The position numbers and the translations under genes were made by a program. A DNA stretch of 64,000 bases from Coix lacryma-jobi var. lacryma-jobi. Lineage: Eukaryota; Streptophyta; Magnoliopsida; Poales; Poaceae. This document shows, in pieces, positions 22,244-33,227 of the stretch. The stretch spans positions 168,670,302 to 168,734,301 of the forward strand of contig CM019823.1 in the NCBI GenBank assembly GCA_009763385.1. Reading direction: 5' to 3'. Position 1 is the stretch's first letter; every line of letters begins with the position of its first letter. Below the pieces are notes generated by a model that searched no databases, was not told where the DNA came from, and was given only the letters and a program-made list of their open reading frames with translations.

Positions 22244-22519
22244 GCTAGTTGTGTTGAGCCTTTGCCTCTTTCTTGAGGGACTAGCAGTCGCATCTTCTTT
22301 GTTTCATTGGGTTCCATTGGTATCGAGCTTTTTAGTTGATGTCAAGTCTTTTGCTAGTTGTGTTGAGCCTCTATGCCTCTGTCTTGAGGGACTAGCATTT
22401 TGCCTTGATTTTTCAATTGGTATCTGCTAGCGGTGTTGAGCCTGTTCTACCTCTTCTTGAGGGCTAGCTTTGCTTTGCTTGGTTGCGTCGAGCCATTGCC
22501 CATGTCTTTGGGAACCAAG
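22244..22519 (+). repeat. Four tandem stem-loop units before the 3' LTR
   Basis: Units at 22244-22285, 22353-22396, 22426-22468 and 22478-22519 share the plan arm-(T/C)G(T/C)GT(T/C)GAGCC...CTT(G/T)(A/G)GGG-arm. Arms are GCTAGT/ACTAGC (units 1 and 2), GCTAGC/GCTAGC (unit 3) and CTTGGTT/AACCAAG (unit 4). D holds at least three matching units on the minus strand (35251-35292, 35302-35344, 35396-35442). Confidence 0.75.
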
Positions 22520-22651
22520 TTGTTTGCTCTTTCCACTTGACCTTCTTCGGCTTTGCTATGCTTTTGGGTCATTTGGTTGAGTTCTCTCTTCTCCTTCTTC
22601 CTCCTTCTATTTCTATTATGATTTGTGTTGGTAGTTGACAATGCACTCATC

Positions 22652-22662
22652 AAGGGGGAGAT
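22652..22662 (+). other. Final polypurine tract of element B
   Basis: AAGGGGGAGAT abuts the 3' LTR start TGCGGATACATGG. Primer for plus-strand synthesis by position. Confidence 0.88.
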
Positions 22663-24749
22663 TGCGGATACATGGGTGTATGCCGAGTCTCTGAGTGATG
22701 AGTGATTGTCAACTGGGATGATGCGCATGTTCTTTGGCTTGTGTTGTGCAGGTGTCGAGCACGGATACAGTGATCAGAGGCGAGGTGAAGGTCAAGTAGA
22801 GACGTGCCGTGCCGATGGACCGAGAGTGGCGAAGGGCGGACGTGAGGCTTGGACTGAGGGACCGGTGGCCCAAGGATCAGCTGTGGTGGCTGACAGCCTG
22901 GGACAGCGACGAGCGAAGACTTGCGGTCATGTGTTGCTCGGGTCGTGGACCTGGGGACACGTGTCGGTGGACGGGGTGCACGGGTGGTGCATCCCCTCTA
23001 CGGCGTCGGTTTGGTGGTAGAGCCAGAGAAAACCATCGGGTGGACGGTTTCCAGGTTTGGGCCTCAAAACTGGGCGCGGATGGTTTCCGAGTTTGGCCAC
23101 AAAACTTGGGCTGAGGACGGTTTCCAGGTTTGGGCCTCAAAACCTGGGCACCGCTGCGGGTTTGCTGAGTTGGGCCTCAAAACTCAGATGCTGGTGGGCT
23201 GGTTTCCCGGTCTGGGCCTCAAAACCGGGGGGTTGGCTGGATGGGAAAGGTGGTTTCCTGTTGGGCCACAAAACCGGGGGTTGCCCAGAGCGGTTGGGGG
23301 GGTGGCGGCACGTGGCGGCAATAGCGGAGGTTGCGTCGAGGCAACGCTACGAGTGTGCGGCGTGGCCGTCGGATCCACCTACCTTCGAGTTGGTCCAGAA
23401 TAACCTTAGGGTTAGCTGGTTCGACTCTGTAAGTAGTTAGGGGTAGAGTGGGAATTAGGAATAGTTAGAATTAGGATAAGTAGGGGAGACACCCACCTCC
23501 CCATCTATCTCAGTTCATTTGCTCTTTGCTTCTAGGGTTTCCTGCTCTCTCTTCCCCTGCTGTAGCTAGCTGAGATCCGCAGAGAACCATACCTCTGTGT
23601 ACTGGAGATTTTGAGGGAAGTGAGGCCGTAACCTCACTGTTTGTAGCGTGTGGTAGCCACACGGTGGTTGCAGATCGATGACTTGATTCGCGTTTTGGTC
23701 GTGTTCTTCGCGTTCCTCTTTTTCCGCGTTTTTCCCGTCGCTCAGATCTCTCTCCATACTGCGTCTTTGCGAAATCCGTTTGAATCATCTGTTTGTTTTC
23801 GAGAGGAGGTCATTTCGACCAAAGGAATTCATCTAACTCTCACGAACAAGTAGATCGGGTTGATTCGTTTTCGTGGCGCTTTTTCGTTCTTGATCTTCCC
23901 CTTTCGTTTTCCCGGTGATTGAATCGATTTGAGCGGATGATTTCTTGGGGATAGTCTCCTAACTACCCCGTGGTCATCTTCTCCAAGTTTGGGAACCTGG
24001 GATTTCGATTTGGATCGAATTTGGAGAGATTTGGGAGGAGGCGACTGAAATCGCCCTCTCTGTTCATCCGCGGACAGTCCGCCGTTTGGGTCGCGGACAG
24101 TCCGCGCATCGGGGTTGATCAGACCAGTGGCCTGACTCCGCGCTGCTGTGCAAGCGATTTTTTGAACCGCGACAGTCCGCCGTTGTTCTTGGCGGACAGT
24201 CCGGGAGTCGACCAGGGACGTTCAGCAACCTTGTTGTTTTGTCCATTTGGCGGCGGACAGTCCGAGCTTCTGTGGCGGACAGTCCACAGTTAGCCCGGAC
24301 AGTCCGGGACTGTACCAGCGGACAGTCCGGGGACTTGGTTGTTTGTTTCGGTTTAGTGCGTTTGCTCTCCCGGCTTGTTCGCTAAGTTTTCGGACTTCTC
24401 GTTTGGCCTTGTAGTTGACCAAGGAACCTCTCTAGGTATCTTGCTACTGGTTAGCATCGGTATTTGGGGGATTTCTCGACGTAGCCGTCTATCTACGTTC
24501 GGGACTTGGCTTTTGGGATCGAACTTGTGTCGGTTCTTTTGCCGTTCGGTTTGCTATCGCTTCTGTGGTGCCACGTGTGATCCTAGGGATCATCCACCCT
24601 CTTCCAAGGGTCGTGGGCATCACGTTCTCGGTCGTAGCTTTCGGGGGTTGATTTTGGGACAATCGGCCAAAGTTTCGAAAGAAATTTTTGAAGCTCTCAT
24701 TCACCCCCCCCCCCTCTGGTCGCCTTGCTAGTGCATTCTCGGTCCTTCA
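22663..24749 (+). repeat. Element B 3' LTR
   Basis: 2087 bp, starting TGCGGATACATGGGTG and ending CTCGGTCCTTCA. Near-identical in layout to 7952-10014, with scattered one-base differences and homopolymer-length changes (for example a longer C run at about 24705). The CGGACAGTCCG palindrome cluster lies at about 24068-24330, and the inverted GGTTT..AAACC series at 23045-23280. Confidence 0.93.
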
Positions 24750-25860
24750 CTAACCACGTCTTCAAACTCCATAAGGCGCTCTATGGGCTTAAACAAGCAC
24801 CTAGAGCATGGTATGAATGCCTTAAGGAATTCTTGCTCAAACAAGGCTTTGAAATAGGCAAAGCCGATCCTACTCTCTTCACTCATAAAGTCAATGGAGA
24901 TATTTTTGTGTGCCAAATATATGTCGATGACATAATATTTGGTAGTACTAACAAATCCTTTTGTGATGAGTTTAGTAGGATTATGACTAAGAGGTTTGAG
25001 ATGTCTATGATGGGTGAGCTCAAGTTCTTCCTTGGCTTTCAATCAAGCAATTGAAGGAAGGGAATTTCTTTGCCAAACCAAGTATACACCCATGATATGT
25101 TGAAAAAGTTTGACATGGTGAACGCCAAGCCTATCAAGACTCCCATGCCAACTAATGGACATCTTGATCTCAATGTAGAAGGGAAAGCCGTGGACATCAA
25201 GGTATATCGCTCCATGATCGCTCTCCTTTACTTATGCGCATCTAGGCCCGATATTATGCTTAGTGTGTGCATGTGTGCTAGATTTCAAGCTAACCCGAAA
25301 GAGTGTCACCTAGTGGCCGTTAAGAGAATCTTGAGATATCTAGTTCACACACCAAACCTTGGCTTGTGGTATCCTAAGGGCTCCAAGTTCGAACTACTTG
25401 GCTATTCGGATTCCGATTATGCCGGGTTGTAAAGTAGATCGAAAAAGCACTTCGAGGACATGTCAATTCCTTGGATGCTCCTTAGTGTCTTGGGGTTCTA
25501 AAAAGCAAAATTGTGTAGCCCTATCCACAGCCGAGGCCGAGTATGTTGCATGAATGTTCATGTTGTGCGCAACTACTTTGGATGAGGCAAACTCTTTGTG
25601 ACTTCGGATATCATTTCACTCATATCCCACTCTTGTGTGACAAGAAAGCGCCATCAAACTTGCAAACAACCCAGTGAGTCACTCAAGAACCAAACATATA
25701 GACATTCGGCACCATTTCTTGAGAGATCATGAAATCAAAGGAGATATCGCAATTAGACATGTGAGCACCGACAAACAACTAGCCGATATCTTCACTAAGC
25801 CTCTAGATGAGTCAATGTTTTGTGCCTAAGGAGTGAACTAAATATACTTGACTCTCGTAC
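24750..25860 (+). pseudogene. Element A pol: reverse transcriptase C-terminal half and RNase H
   Basis: Continues A's RT after B: HVFKLHKALYGLKQAPRAWY (about 24756-24815) and the catalytic YVDDIIFGS (about 24920-24945), open until about 25050. After a one-base shift near 25045, 25070-25432 carries the connection region. RNase H starts with a YSDSDYAG motif (about 25405) and shows STAEAEYVA (about 25530-25555), FLRDHE (about 25715) and DIFTKPLDES (about 25787-25815). Shifts at about 25217, 25428, 25553 and 25648 and a TAA at about 25827 break it. E's copy (45575-47105) is the better-preserved reference. Confidence 0.9.
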
Positions 25861-26782
25861 GTAGTTTGGAACCTAGCATGCTTGATTGATCAACTAGTAT
25901 GACCTAGGCAAAACCGATTTCAAAACTTTTATATTGTGTTTCAAAACCTTTAAGAAAGAAACTTGCATGATATGACCATCGTTCTGTATTGATTGATTGT
26001 CACTGGTCATAACATGCAAGCAGTACGTGTCCACTCCAAGAATGAGTTTGTAGTAGCTTAGAGAGTAATTCTTTCTGTTGGTAACTATCCGGCAGTGCCG
26101 GGCCAGGCGCGGTAGTGCCGGGCCCCGGCAGTGCCGCGACAGGCGCGGTAGTGCCGCGACTTGTCGATTCAGCAGGAATTGATTTGTTGCCGTGTGGGGC
26201 CGAGGAAAAATCTTTCCTTTCTACCTGTCGGTCCTACCTCTCTCTCTCTCCCTCGGTTTTACCTAGCCGTGAACTCTTCTTTCCCCTCTCTCTCTCTCTC
26301 ACGGGCGACTGGAAGGCGACGTGGTCTCCCTCTCCTCCGGGCTCCTTCCCGGCGAGATAGGCCACCTGAGGTGCTGCTCCGAGATCCTCTTTGGTGCAGC
26401 TCCGGTCTCCCTTCTTCAAGGGTCTCCTTCCCTCTTCTCCATCTCAAGGTGAAGCTTCAAAATCCCTAACCCTAAGTTTTTCCCGATTTGTAAAATGCGC
26501 CATGGTTGTTGTATTTAGAGGTTGTAGAAGGGTTTGTAGATGATAGGGAGGTGGTAGGGATGATGGATGTGGTGTTCCTTGGCTCAGATCTGGTCTGCCC
26601 GCGCGGCAGTGCCGCGCTAAGCGCAGTAGTGCCGGGCTCCGGCAATGCCGCTCCCTGAGCGGCAGTGCCGGACCACGAGCAGAGATTTGATCCAAGTAAC
26701 ACCTTATCCATCAAAATCTATTGCCTCACTATAATCTACCAACTCCTTTGCAGACTTCTAATTCACAGTTTCCATGTTTTAG
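25861..26782 (+). other. Region between pol and third ORF of element A
   Basis: No ORF of family character. It holds two clusters of CGGCAGTGCCG-type palindromes (about 26090-26160 and 26600-26672) that flank a TC-rich leader-like stretch (about 26225-26300). The same arrangement is in E (45240-45320 and 44740-44815). The likeness to the LTR clusters suggests an internal regulatory or leader role for the third ORF, which is inference. Confidence 0.5.
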
Positions 26783-28310
26783 ATGTCGGGAGGAGGAGGG
26801 TGATGAGAGAAGGGTCAAGCAGAGGATGGATCCGCTCAGGGGGAGGAGCAAGCAGCTATCTCGTCGAGGGTGGCTCTAGCTCCCAAGGAGATGTTTCAGC
26901 TAGGCAGCAGATCCGAGATGAGGCTCGCCTGCAGATGCAAGGGCGACAGATTTGGGATGACCTCTATCCCAATACACCAGAGCATCTGGCAGAGGTCAGC
27001 AGGGCACACTTGCAGCCATACACAGAGGATGTGCAGGAGAGGCCTCCTCAGGACACCAGGGATAGGCAGCCCGTGTCATATTATCAGCAGTTCAGCTCAG
27101 TCAAGTCTCAGCGCCAGCTCAATCCATACAACAATCAGAAGGATATGGGCATTGACTATAGGTTCTGGAATGAGTTCCATTCTGACTTTATCGCTCAGTC
27201 CTGTACAATGCCAAGAAGCAGAAGATTCTAAATATGAAGTATGTTGATTGGGAGCATCTTGAGAGCAAGGGTGATCGTGACATCAATAGGGTGGTGGTTG
27301 CATGCAAAGCAAGGAACATGTATGATTTGATGGGATTTAGCTATAATTGGAACACCGAGATCATCCATCAGTTTCATGCAACGCTCTATGTTGACAATGT
27401 GGTTAAGGAGATGCATTGGATGACCGAGGGTCGTCACTACAAGATCACTTATGAAACCTTTAGTAGGATCCTCGGTTTGGGCAGCGGGGATAGAGAGCTT
27501 GATAATCTACATGATGAGAGGACACTGACAGATAGTGAGATTGCTTTCATGTATGAGGATCCTCGGAAGGCAGATAGGTTGGTCAAGGGACTGAAAGGGT
27601 TTTATTACATGATGAACAACCTCTTCAGGCAGACTCTCAACCCAAAGAGTGGGTCCCATTCTAACTTATATGGATATGGCAGGAACATGTTGGCTAGGAT
27701 GGCCCCTGGGGCTAATCACTTTCCATATCTAGCTTTATTTGGACTGAGCTTCAGGTGGCAGCCGAGGATGCTAGGAAGGCAGTGCTCTATGCCCCCTACA
27801 TCATGTTCATGATTGAGATGGTCTCGGCTACACCTTCATCAAGGATGGGTTGCATGAGCCTTACAGAGCAGAGAAGAAGAGGGCAGCAGCAGCAGGGGCA
27901 GCAACAGTTGACAGGCCAGAGAGCTACCGCCCTTCCTATCAGAGGAAGAAGAAGAGCAAGCTGGCCAAATGGATCAAGGCCATCTTCTCTACCTGCACCT
28001 ACGCAGCCCAGACAGCTCACCAGGCACTTGTTGAGCAGCGTGCAGAGCGAGAGCGGGCGGGTCATTCGCCGTTACCTCCACCCGCTCTCCACCTCACTTC
28101 GACCTCTCCAGCCTGGACTCAGATGACGACGAGGAGCAGGAGGAGATAGTGCCTGAGCCGTCTCGCCAATCTACACGTGCCTCGACCCGCTACACCAGTT
28201 CCACACATCGCCATGGAAAGGCCGTGGTAGAGTCCGACGACGACGATGACGATGATGATGAGGAGGAGGAAGAAGTTTAGTGGGACAAGATCGCTTCGGA
28301 TGACGAGTGA
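26783..28310 (+). pseudogene. Element A third ORF (extra, env-position ORF of family 1)
   Basis: Lies between pol and the 3' LTR, where some Sireviruses carry an envelope-like gene. The ATG at 26783 is chosen because E's equivalent frame starts there. N-terminus: Gly/Ser/Gln-rich, low complexity. Central part (about 27225-27760): a globular domain with FHATLY and YETFSRILGL, resembling the plant transposon protein domain known from Athila ORF1 (recognised by motif likeness only). C-terminus: basic KKKSKLAKW patch (about 27940-27965), then a long Asp/Glu run (about 28225-28275). Shifts near 26800, 27230, 27745 and 27830 break it, and CAG has become TAG at 28278-28280. The ancestral stop is TGA 28308-28310. 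I see no clear transmembrane segment, so an envelope role is not supported here. Confidence 0.7.
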
Positions 28311-28986
28311 GTGTTTGGACACTCTTCTCTTCTCTACTTCTCTCTTTTTGGTGACTTGTTGCCAAAGGGGGAGAATTAGGTGAAGAGAAGGGGGTACAAC
28401 ACTTTCTTTTTCATGTCCCCATCTTTTAGTAGTTGTGAGATGTGAGGGAGTTTGATTCGATCAAAACTCTATTTTGTAATATTACTCTATGATGCTACTT
28501 CTTAGGCTTGGATGTGGACATGTACTTTTACCTGTTATCTAGCTTGAGTTATTCTGTTTAGATCTGTTGTTTAGATTGCTTTGTGGCTGTATTTGTTTTC
28601 CGCTGCGTTTGCTGTCTGTAGCTTGAGCGGCAGTGCCGCTCCAGGGCCGGCAGTGCCGGGCTCCGGCAGTGCCGCGCCCAGAGCGGCAGTGCCTCTCTGG
28701 CTGACAGGCAGCAAACCTCTCTGATGTGCTTAAACTGTCATTCGCATTACGTATTATTCTTGACATAGTTTAGTTGCACCCCACAAAGCTGTTAGATGTG
28801 TGAAACTGAACTTATCTCTCACTTTTTGAATATGTGAATGTTGGCCTCTAATGCCATTTTAAGATTTCAGCTCTCATTCACACATTTAGGGGGAGGTTTC
28901 ACACCTAAGCTTCTAAATCTCAAGTATTGTACCCTTTTATTGTAAGCTTCGATTGTGTTGTCATCAATCACCAAAAAGGGGGAGAT
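28311..28986 (+). other. 3' region of element A with three polypurine tracts
   Basis: AAAGGGGGAGAA at about 28364-28375, TTAGGGGGAGG at about 28886-28896 and AAAAAGGGGGAGAT at 28973-28986, the last abutting the 3' LTR. A CGGCAGTGCCG cluster sits at about 28625-28692. No ORF. Confidence 0.85.
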
Positions 28987-30257
28987 TGTAAGTGCAATCA
29001 AGCCCTATTTGTGGGTTTTGGTGATAATGACCACATGATTGGAGAACTAATGAGATTTATGAAGATGACAAGCAGGTTAATGTTAAGAAAGGATGATGCA
29101 TATGTGTTGGTGGACCCCTCATACTATATTTCATCGGATCCGGACTCAAAGCGCTATATCAAGCTTTTTCATTTGAATTTGAGTTATAGGAATGTCGTAC
29201 TATCAAGGGGGAATGCAAATACATTGCTATGGCTGAATGACATGTGCTCAAACCAACCCAAGCCATCCTTATTCCTAACCAAAGATAGCTGCACTGAATT
29301 CAGATCTATTTCTGTCTGTCTGGTAGGCGCGGCAGTGCCGCCCAGGGCGCGGCAGTGCCGGGCGCGGCACTGCCGGGCTAAGGCCGGCACTGCCGCGACT
29401 TGATGTAACCGTTGGAAGGCAGGGGATATTTACTCCATCTTCCTGCCACCCCAACGGTTATCCACGACCATAACTCTTCTCCTACCTCCAGACAAGGCTT
29501 CCTCTCCCCATTGAAGGCCCCCAAGCTCTCTCTCACCTAATCTTTGATTCCTATTGATTCCAAGTGAGTTAGAGCATCAAACCTTCACCAAAGAGAAGCC
29601 CTAGCTGAGATCTACTTCCTAAAGCACTTGATTTGAGCCATAGCCTGTGGATTTGCTTCTATTACTCTTGGGTTCTTGGAACCCTAGCCGGCTAGGCGTT
29701 GCCCTAGAGCCTTGCCAACTTGTGTGGCGGCCTAGGGAGGTTTGTAATCGCTTGTGCAGCTAGTATTATACCCCTCACCTCAAGGATTTGGTTCCTTGAC
29801 TTGAGAACGAGGTAGAGTTGCAAAGCTCATGACCTAAGTGGTCAACCTCAATAACGTGGAGGTAGGCAAGCCTTGGTGGCGAGCTGAACCACAGGATAAA
29901 TCACTTGTCTCTGTGTTACTTGTTTATCATACTTCATACTTGTGAGCTTGTGATAGATTCTAGGGTTTGGCCCGATCTACTCTCTACTTCATACTTGGCT
30001 TGTTAGAGTTGGTTCTGCTGGTTCAGGAAACTTGTTGTAGCATTTCCATTCATATAGAATCAGTTTGCTATGGTTGGATTTCGAATTACAGTCTCAGGTT
30101 ACACTCTGCGCGGCAGTAGGGCTGAGGCTGGCAGTGCCGGGGAGCGGCAGTGCCGGGCACAGAGCGGTAGTGCTGGGCTTGTCTAATTAAGTTTTGAGCT
30201 GTGATTTTTGATTTTGACAGGCCTATTCACCCCCTCTAGGCCACACAGGTCCTTACA
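28987..30257 (+). repeat. Element A 3' LTR
   Basis: 1271 bp, from TGTAAGTGCAATCAAGCCC to CAGGTCCTTACA. Palindrome clusters at about 29328-29396 and 30108-30176 match those of the 5' LTR. It is followed by the target copy GTTCC and then directly by the rest of E's 3' LTR. Confidence 0.94.
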
Positions 30258-30953
30258 GTTCCAAGAACCCAAGAGTAATAGAAGCAAATCCACTGGCAAT
30301 GGCTCAAATCAAGTGCTCTAGGGATTAGATCTCAGCTAGGGCTTCTCTTTGGTGAAGGTTTGAGCCTCTAACTCACTTGGAATCAATGGGAATCGAAGAT
30401 TAGGTGAGAGAGAGCTTGAGAGCCTTCAATGTGGAGAGGAAGCCTTGTCTGGAGGTAGGAGAAGAGTTATGGTCGTGGGTGACCGTTGGTGTGGCAGGAA
30501 GGTAGTGTAAATACCCCCTGCCATCCAACGGCTGAAACAAGTCGCGACAGTGCCGGCTTAGCCCGGCAGTGTCGTGGCCCGGCACTGCCGCGCCCTGGGC
30601 GGCACTGCCGCGCCTACCAGACAGACAGAGATAGATCAGAATTTTGTGCAGCCGTCTTTGGTTAGAAATAAGGATGACTTGGGTTGGTTTTGAGCACATA
30701 TCATTCAGCCATAGCAGTATATTTGCATTCCCCCTTGATAGTACGGCAATCCTATAACTCAAATACATAAGAAAAAGCTCGTTGTAGCACTTTGAGTCGG
30801 AACCGATGAAATAACGTATGAGGGGCCCACCAACACATATGCACCATCCTTTCTTATTATCAACCTGCTTGTCATCTTGGTAAATCTCATTAGTTCTTCA
30901 ATCATGTGGTCATTATCACCAAAACCCACAATTAGGGCTTGATTGCACTTACA
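30258..30953 (-). repeat. Element E 3' LTR, proximal part
   Basis: Starts with the duplicated GTTCC (30258-30262) and continues AAGAACCCAAGAGTAATAG, the sequence that follows GGGTTCC in E's other LTR at about 51690. Ends GATTGCACTTACA at 30953, then E's polypurine tract on the minus strand. It joins 1039-1619 to make a 1272-bp LTR. A cluster of CGGCACTGCCG forms lies at about 30545-30615. Confidence 0.93.
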
Positions 30954-31602
30954 ATCTCCCCCTTTTGGGTGATTGATGACAACACAATTGAAGCTTACAG
31001 TAAAAGGGTACAATACTTGAGATTTAGAAGCTTAGGTGTGAAACTCCCCCTAAATGTGTGAATGAGAGTTGAAATCTCAAATTGGCATTAAAGGCCAACA
31101 TTCACATATTAAAAGAAGTGATAGGTTCAGTTTCACATCTAATAGCTTTGTGGGGTGCAACCAAACTGTGTCAAGAATAATACGTGATGCGAATGACAGT
31201 TTAAGCACATCAGAGTGGTTTGCTGCCTATCTGCCTGCCGCTCTGGGCGCGGCATTGCCGGCCCTGGAGCGGCACTGTCGCTCAAGCTTACAGACAGCAA
31301 ATGCAACGGAATGAACAACAACCACAAAGCATAATAATCGACAGGTCTAAACAGAATATGACAAGCTAGATAAGCAGATAAAAGTACATGTCCACATCCA
31401 AGTCTAAGAAGTAGCAACATAGAGTATTACAAAATAGAGTTTTGATCGAAACAAACTCTCTCACAACTCACAACTACTAAAAGATGGGACATAAAAAAGA
31501 AAGTGTTGTACCCCTTCTCTTCACCTAATTCTCCCCCTTTGGCAACAAGTCACCAAAAGAGAGAAGTAGAGAGAGAGAAGAGAAGAGTGTCCAAACACTC
31601 AC
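30954..31602 (-). other. 3' region of element E with three polypurine tracts
   Basis: On the minus strand, AAAAGGGGGAGAT abuts the LTR (30954-30966), and further tracts lie at about 31041-31052 and 31529-31542, in the same order and spacing as A. A decayed palindrome pair lies at about 31235-31275. No ORF. Confidence 0.83.
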
Positions 31603-33222
31603 TCATCATCAGACGCTATCGTGTCCCACTGAACCTCGGTCTCATCATCGTCATCGTCGTCGTCGTCGCCATCGTCGTCGTCGTCATCGGACTCTACAAC
31701 GGCCTTCCCATGGCGATGGGTAGTGCTGGTGTAGCGTGTCGAGGTGCGTGTAGAACGACGAGACGGCTCAGGCACTATCTCCTCCTGCTCCTCGTCGCTG
31801 TCTGAGTCTATATCATCTGAATCAAGGCTGGAGAGGTCGAAGTGTGGTGGAGAGCGGGGTGGAGGTAACGGAGACCGACCCGCCCGCTCTCGCTCTGCGC
31901 GCTACTCAACTAGTGCCTGGTGAGCTGTCTAGGCTGCGTAGGTGCAAGTAGAGAAGATGGCCTTGATCCATTTGGCCAGCTTGCTCTTCTTCTTCCTTTG
32001 GGAGGAAGGGTGGGAGCTCTCTAGCCTATCAACTACTGCTGCCCCTGCTGCTGCTGCCCTCTTCTTCTCTGCTCTATAAGGCTCATGCAACCCATCCTTG
32101 GCAAAGGTGTAGTCGGAGACCATCTCAATCATGAACATGATGTAGGGAGCATAGAGCACTGCCTTCCTAGCATCCTCGGCTGCCACCTGAAGCTCGGTCC
32201 AAATAAAACAGGAGATGGAGAAGTGATTTGCCCTGGGGCCATCCTAGCCAACATGTTCTTCCATATCCATAGAGGTTAGAATGAGACCCCCTTTGGGGTT
32301 GAGAGATTGCCTGAAAAGGTGTTCAACATGTAGTAATAGCCTTTCAGCTCCTTGACCAACCCATCTGCATCCGAGGCCTCATACATGAATCCATTATCTG
32401 TCAGACTTGGTGCAGACTGTCAAGCTCTACTGCTGCCAAAAGAGGATCCTAGCAAAGGTCTCATAGGAGACCTTGTAGTGACGAGTCATGTCCACATGTC
32501 ATAGTCCTTACACCTATACAAAACCAGTGTTCTAGAAGTAGTGTGAACTAGACCTCGGGGTTACATAGATCATTGCGTCATTCGATCCTCACATGCTTCC
32601 TTATATTGTTTCTTGATTCATTACTCATGTGCATCTGTATCATAGTCACTAGTATCTACATCTCAGAGACTGTCTCACTCACCAATGATCCCAGTGGCTC
32701 ATGAACTTTACATATGAGACTTCAGTACATTTTCATACATCTTTGTTCAACTGTTATAGATGTGGCATGAAACTGATGATGATTTCTCCATTGTAGCTGA
32801 AACATCAAGTCATACATATTTCTCTCCTTGCAAGCTGCCACCACCCTGTTAATGTCACGATCAGCTTGGCCCCAAGTGCTCCAATCAACATACTTCATAC
32901 TGAGAATCTTTTGCTTCTTGGCATTGTACAGGACTGAACTGTAGAAGTCAGAATGGAACTCGTTCCAGAACCTGTAGTCAATGCCCATATCTTTCTAAAA
33001 GTTGTAGGGATTGAGCTGGCGTTGTGTCTTCACTGAGCTGAACTGCTGGTAGTAAGACACGGGCTGCCTGTCCTGGTATCCTGTGGAGGCCTCTACTGCA
33101 CATCCTCTGTGTAGGGCTGCAAGTGGGCTCTGCTGACCTCTGCAAGATGCTCTGGAGTGTTGGGATATAGATCATCCTGAATCTGTCGCCCTTGCATCTG
33201 CAGGCGAGCCTCATCATAGATC
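31603..33222 (-). pseudogene. Element E third ORF, C-terminal part
   Basis: Same ORF as A's 26783-28310, with its stop at 31603-31605. It retains the acidic tail (about 31620-31690), which ends Q-W-D instead of A's stop, the basic patch (about 31985-32000) and the central domain, but is broken by several shifts. An unrelated ~235-bp stretch (about 32495-32735) interrupts the central domain between the FHAT-like phrase and RHYKV. The upstream end is cut by element D at 33228, and the N-terminal 123 bp lie at 44507-44629. Confidence 0.75.
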
Positions 33223-33227
33223 TGCTG
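33223..33227. repeat. Target-site duplication of element D, left copy (TGCTG)
   Basis: TGCTG before D at 33223-33227 and after D at 44502-44506, exact. Confidence 0.95.

Larger units (their letters stand above)
7952..24749 (+). mobile_element. Element B/C: chimeric Ty1/copia (Sirevirus-type) retrotransposon, family 2
   Basis: Full element by its ends: 5' LTR 7952-10014, 3' LTR 22663-24749, perfect TSD CTAAC. Inside, however, it has LTR, gag part 1 (10078-11300), then a second, 5'-truncated and more diverged LTR (11301-13046) with its own primer site and a complete but decayed gag-pol (C, 13110-19320), then a long 3' region with a gypsy fragment, repeated polypurine tracts and the outer 3' LTR. 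The outer LTRs look close to each other and differ more from the inner one. A template-switch or illegitimate recombination product fits best. Confidence 0.9.
1620..30257 (+). mobile_element. Element A: Ty1/copia (Sirevirus-type) retrotransposon, family 1, hosting B
   Basis: Plus-strand member of the same family as E, inserted in E's 3' LTR. The LTRs are 1620-2856 (1237 bp) and 28987-30257 (1271 bp), with TG...CA ends and a 5-bp target duplication (one mismatch). Without B the element is about 11.8 kb. Order: LTR, primer site, gag, protease, integrase, RT (interrupted by B at 7952-24749), RNase H, third ORF, polypurine tracts, LTR. All ORFs carry small indels and stops, so this copy is not autonomous. 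Sirevirus placement rests on copia domain order, repeated polypurine tracts, a long gag with coiled coil, and the LTR-end signature. Confidence 0.92.

Noticed and set aside
22244..22519. CRISPR-like repeat-spacer pattern in the stem-loop series
   Set aside because: Only four degenerate units, inside a plant retroelement, with unequal spacers and changing stems.
31620..31690. Trinucleotide (GTC/GAC) microsatellite
   Set aside because: It is the acidic Asp-run codons of E's third ORF, matched by the same tail in A.
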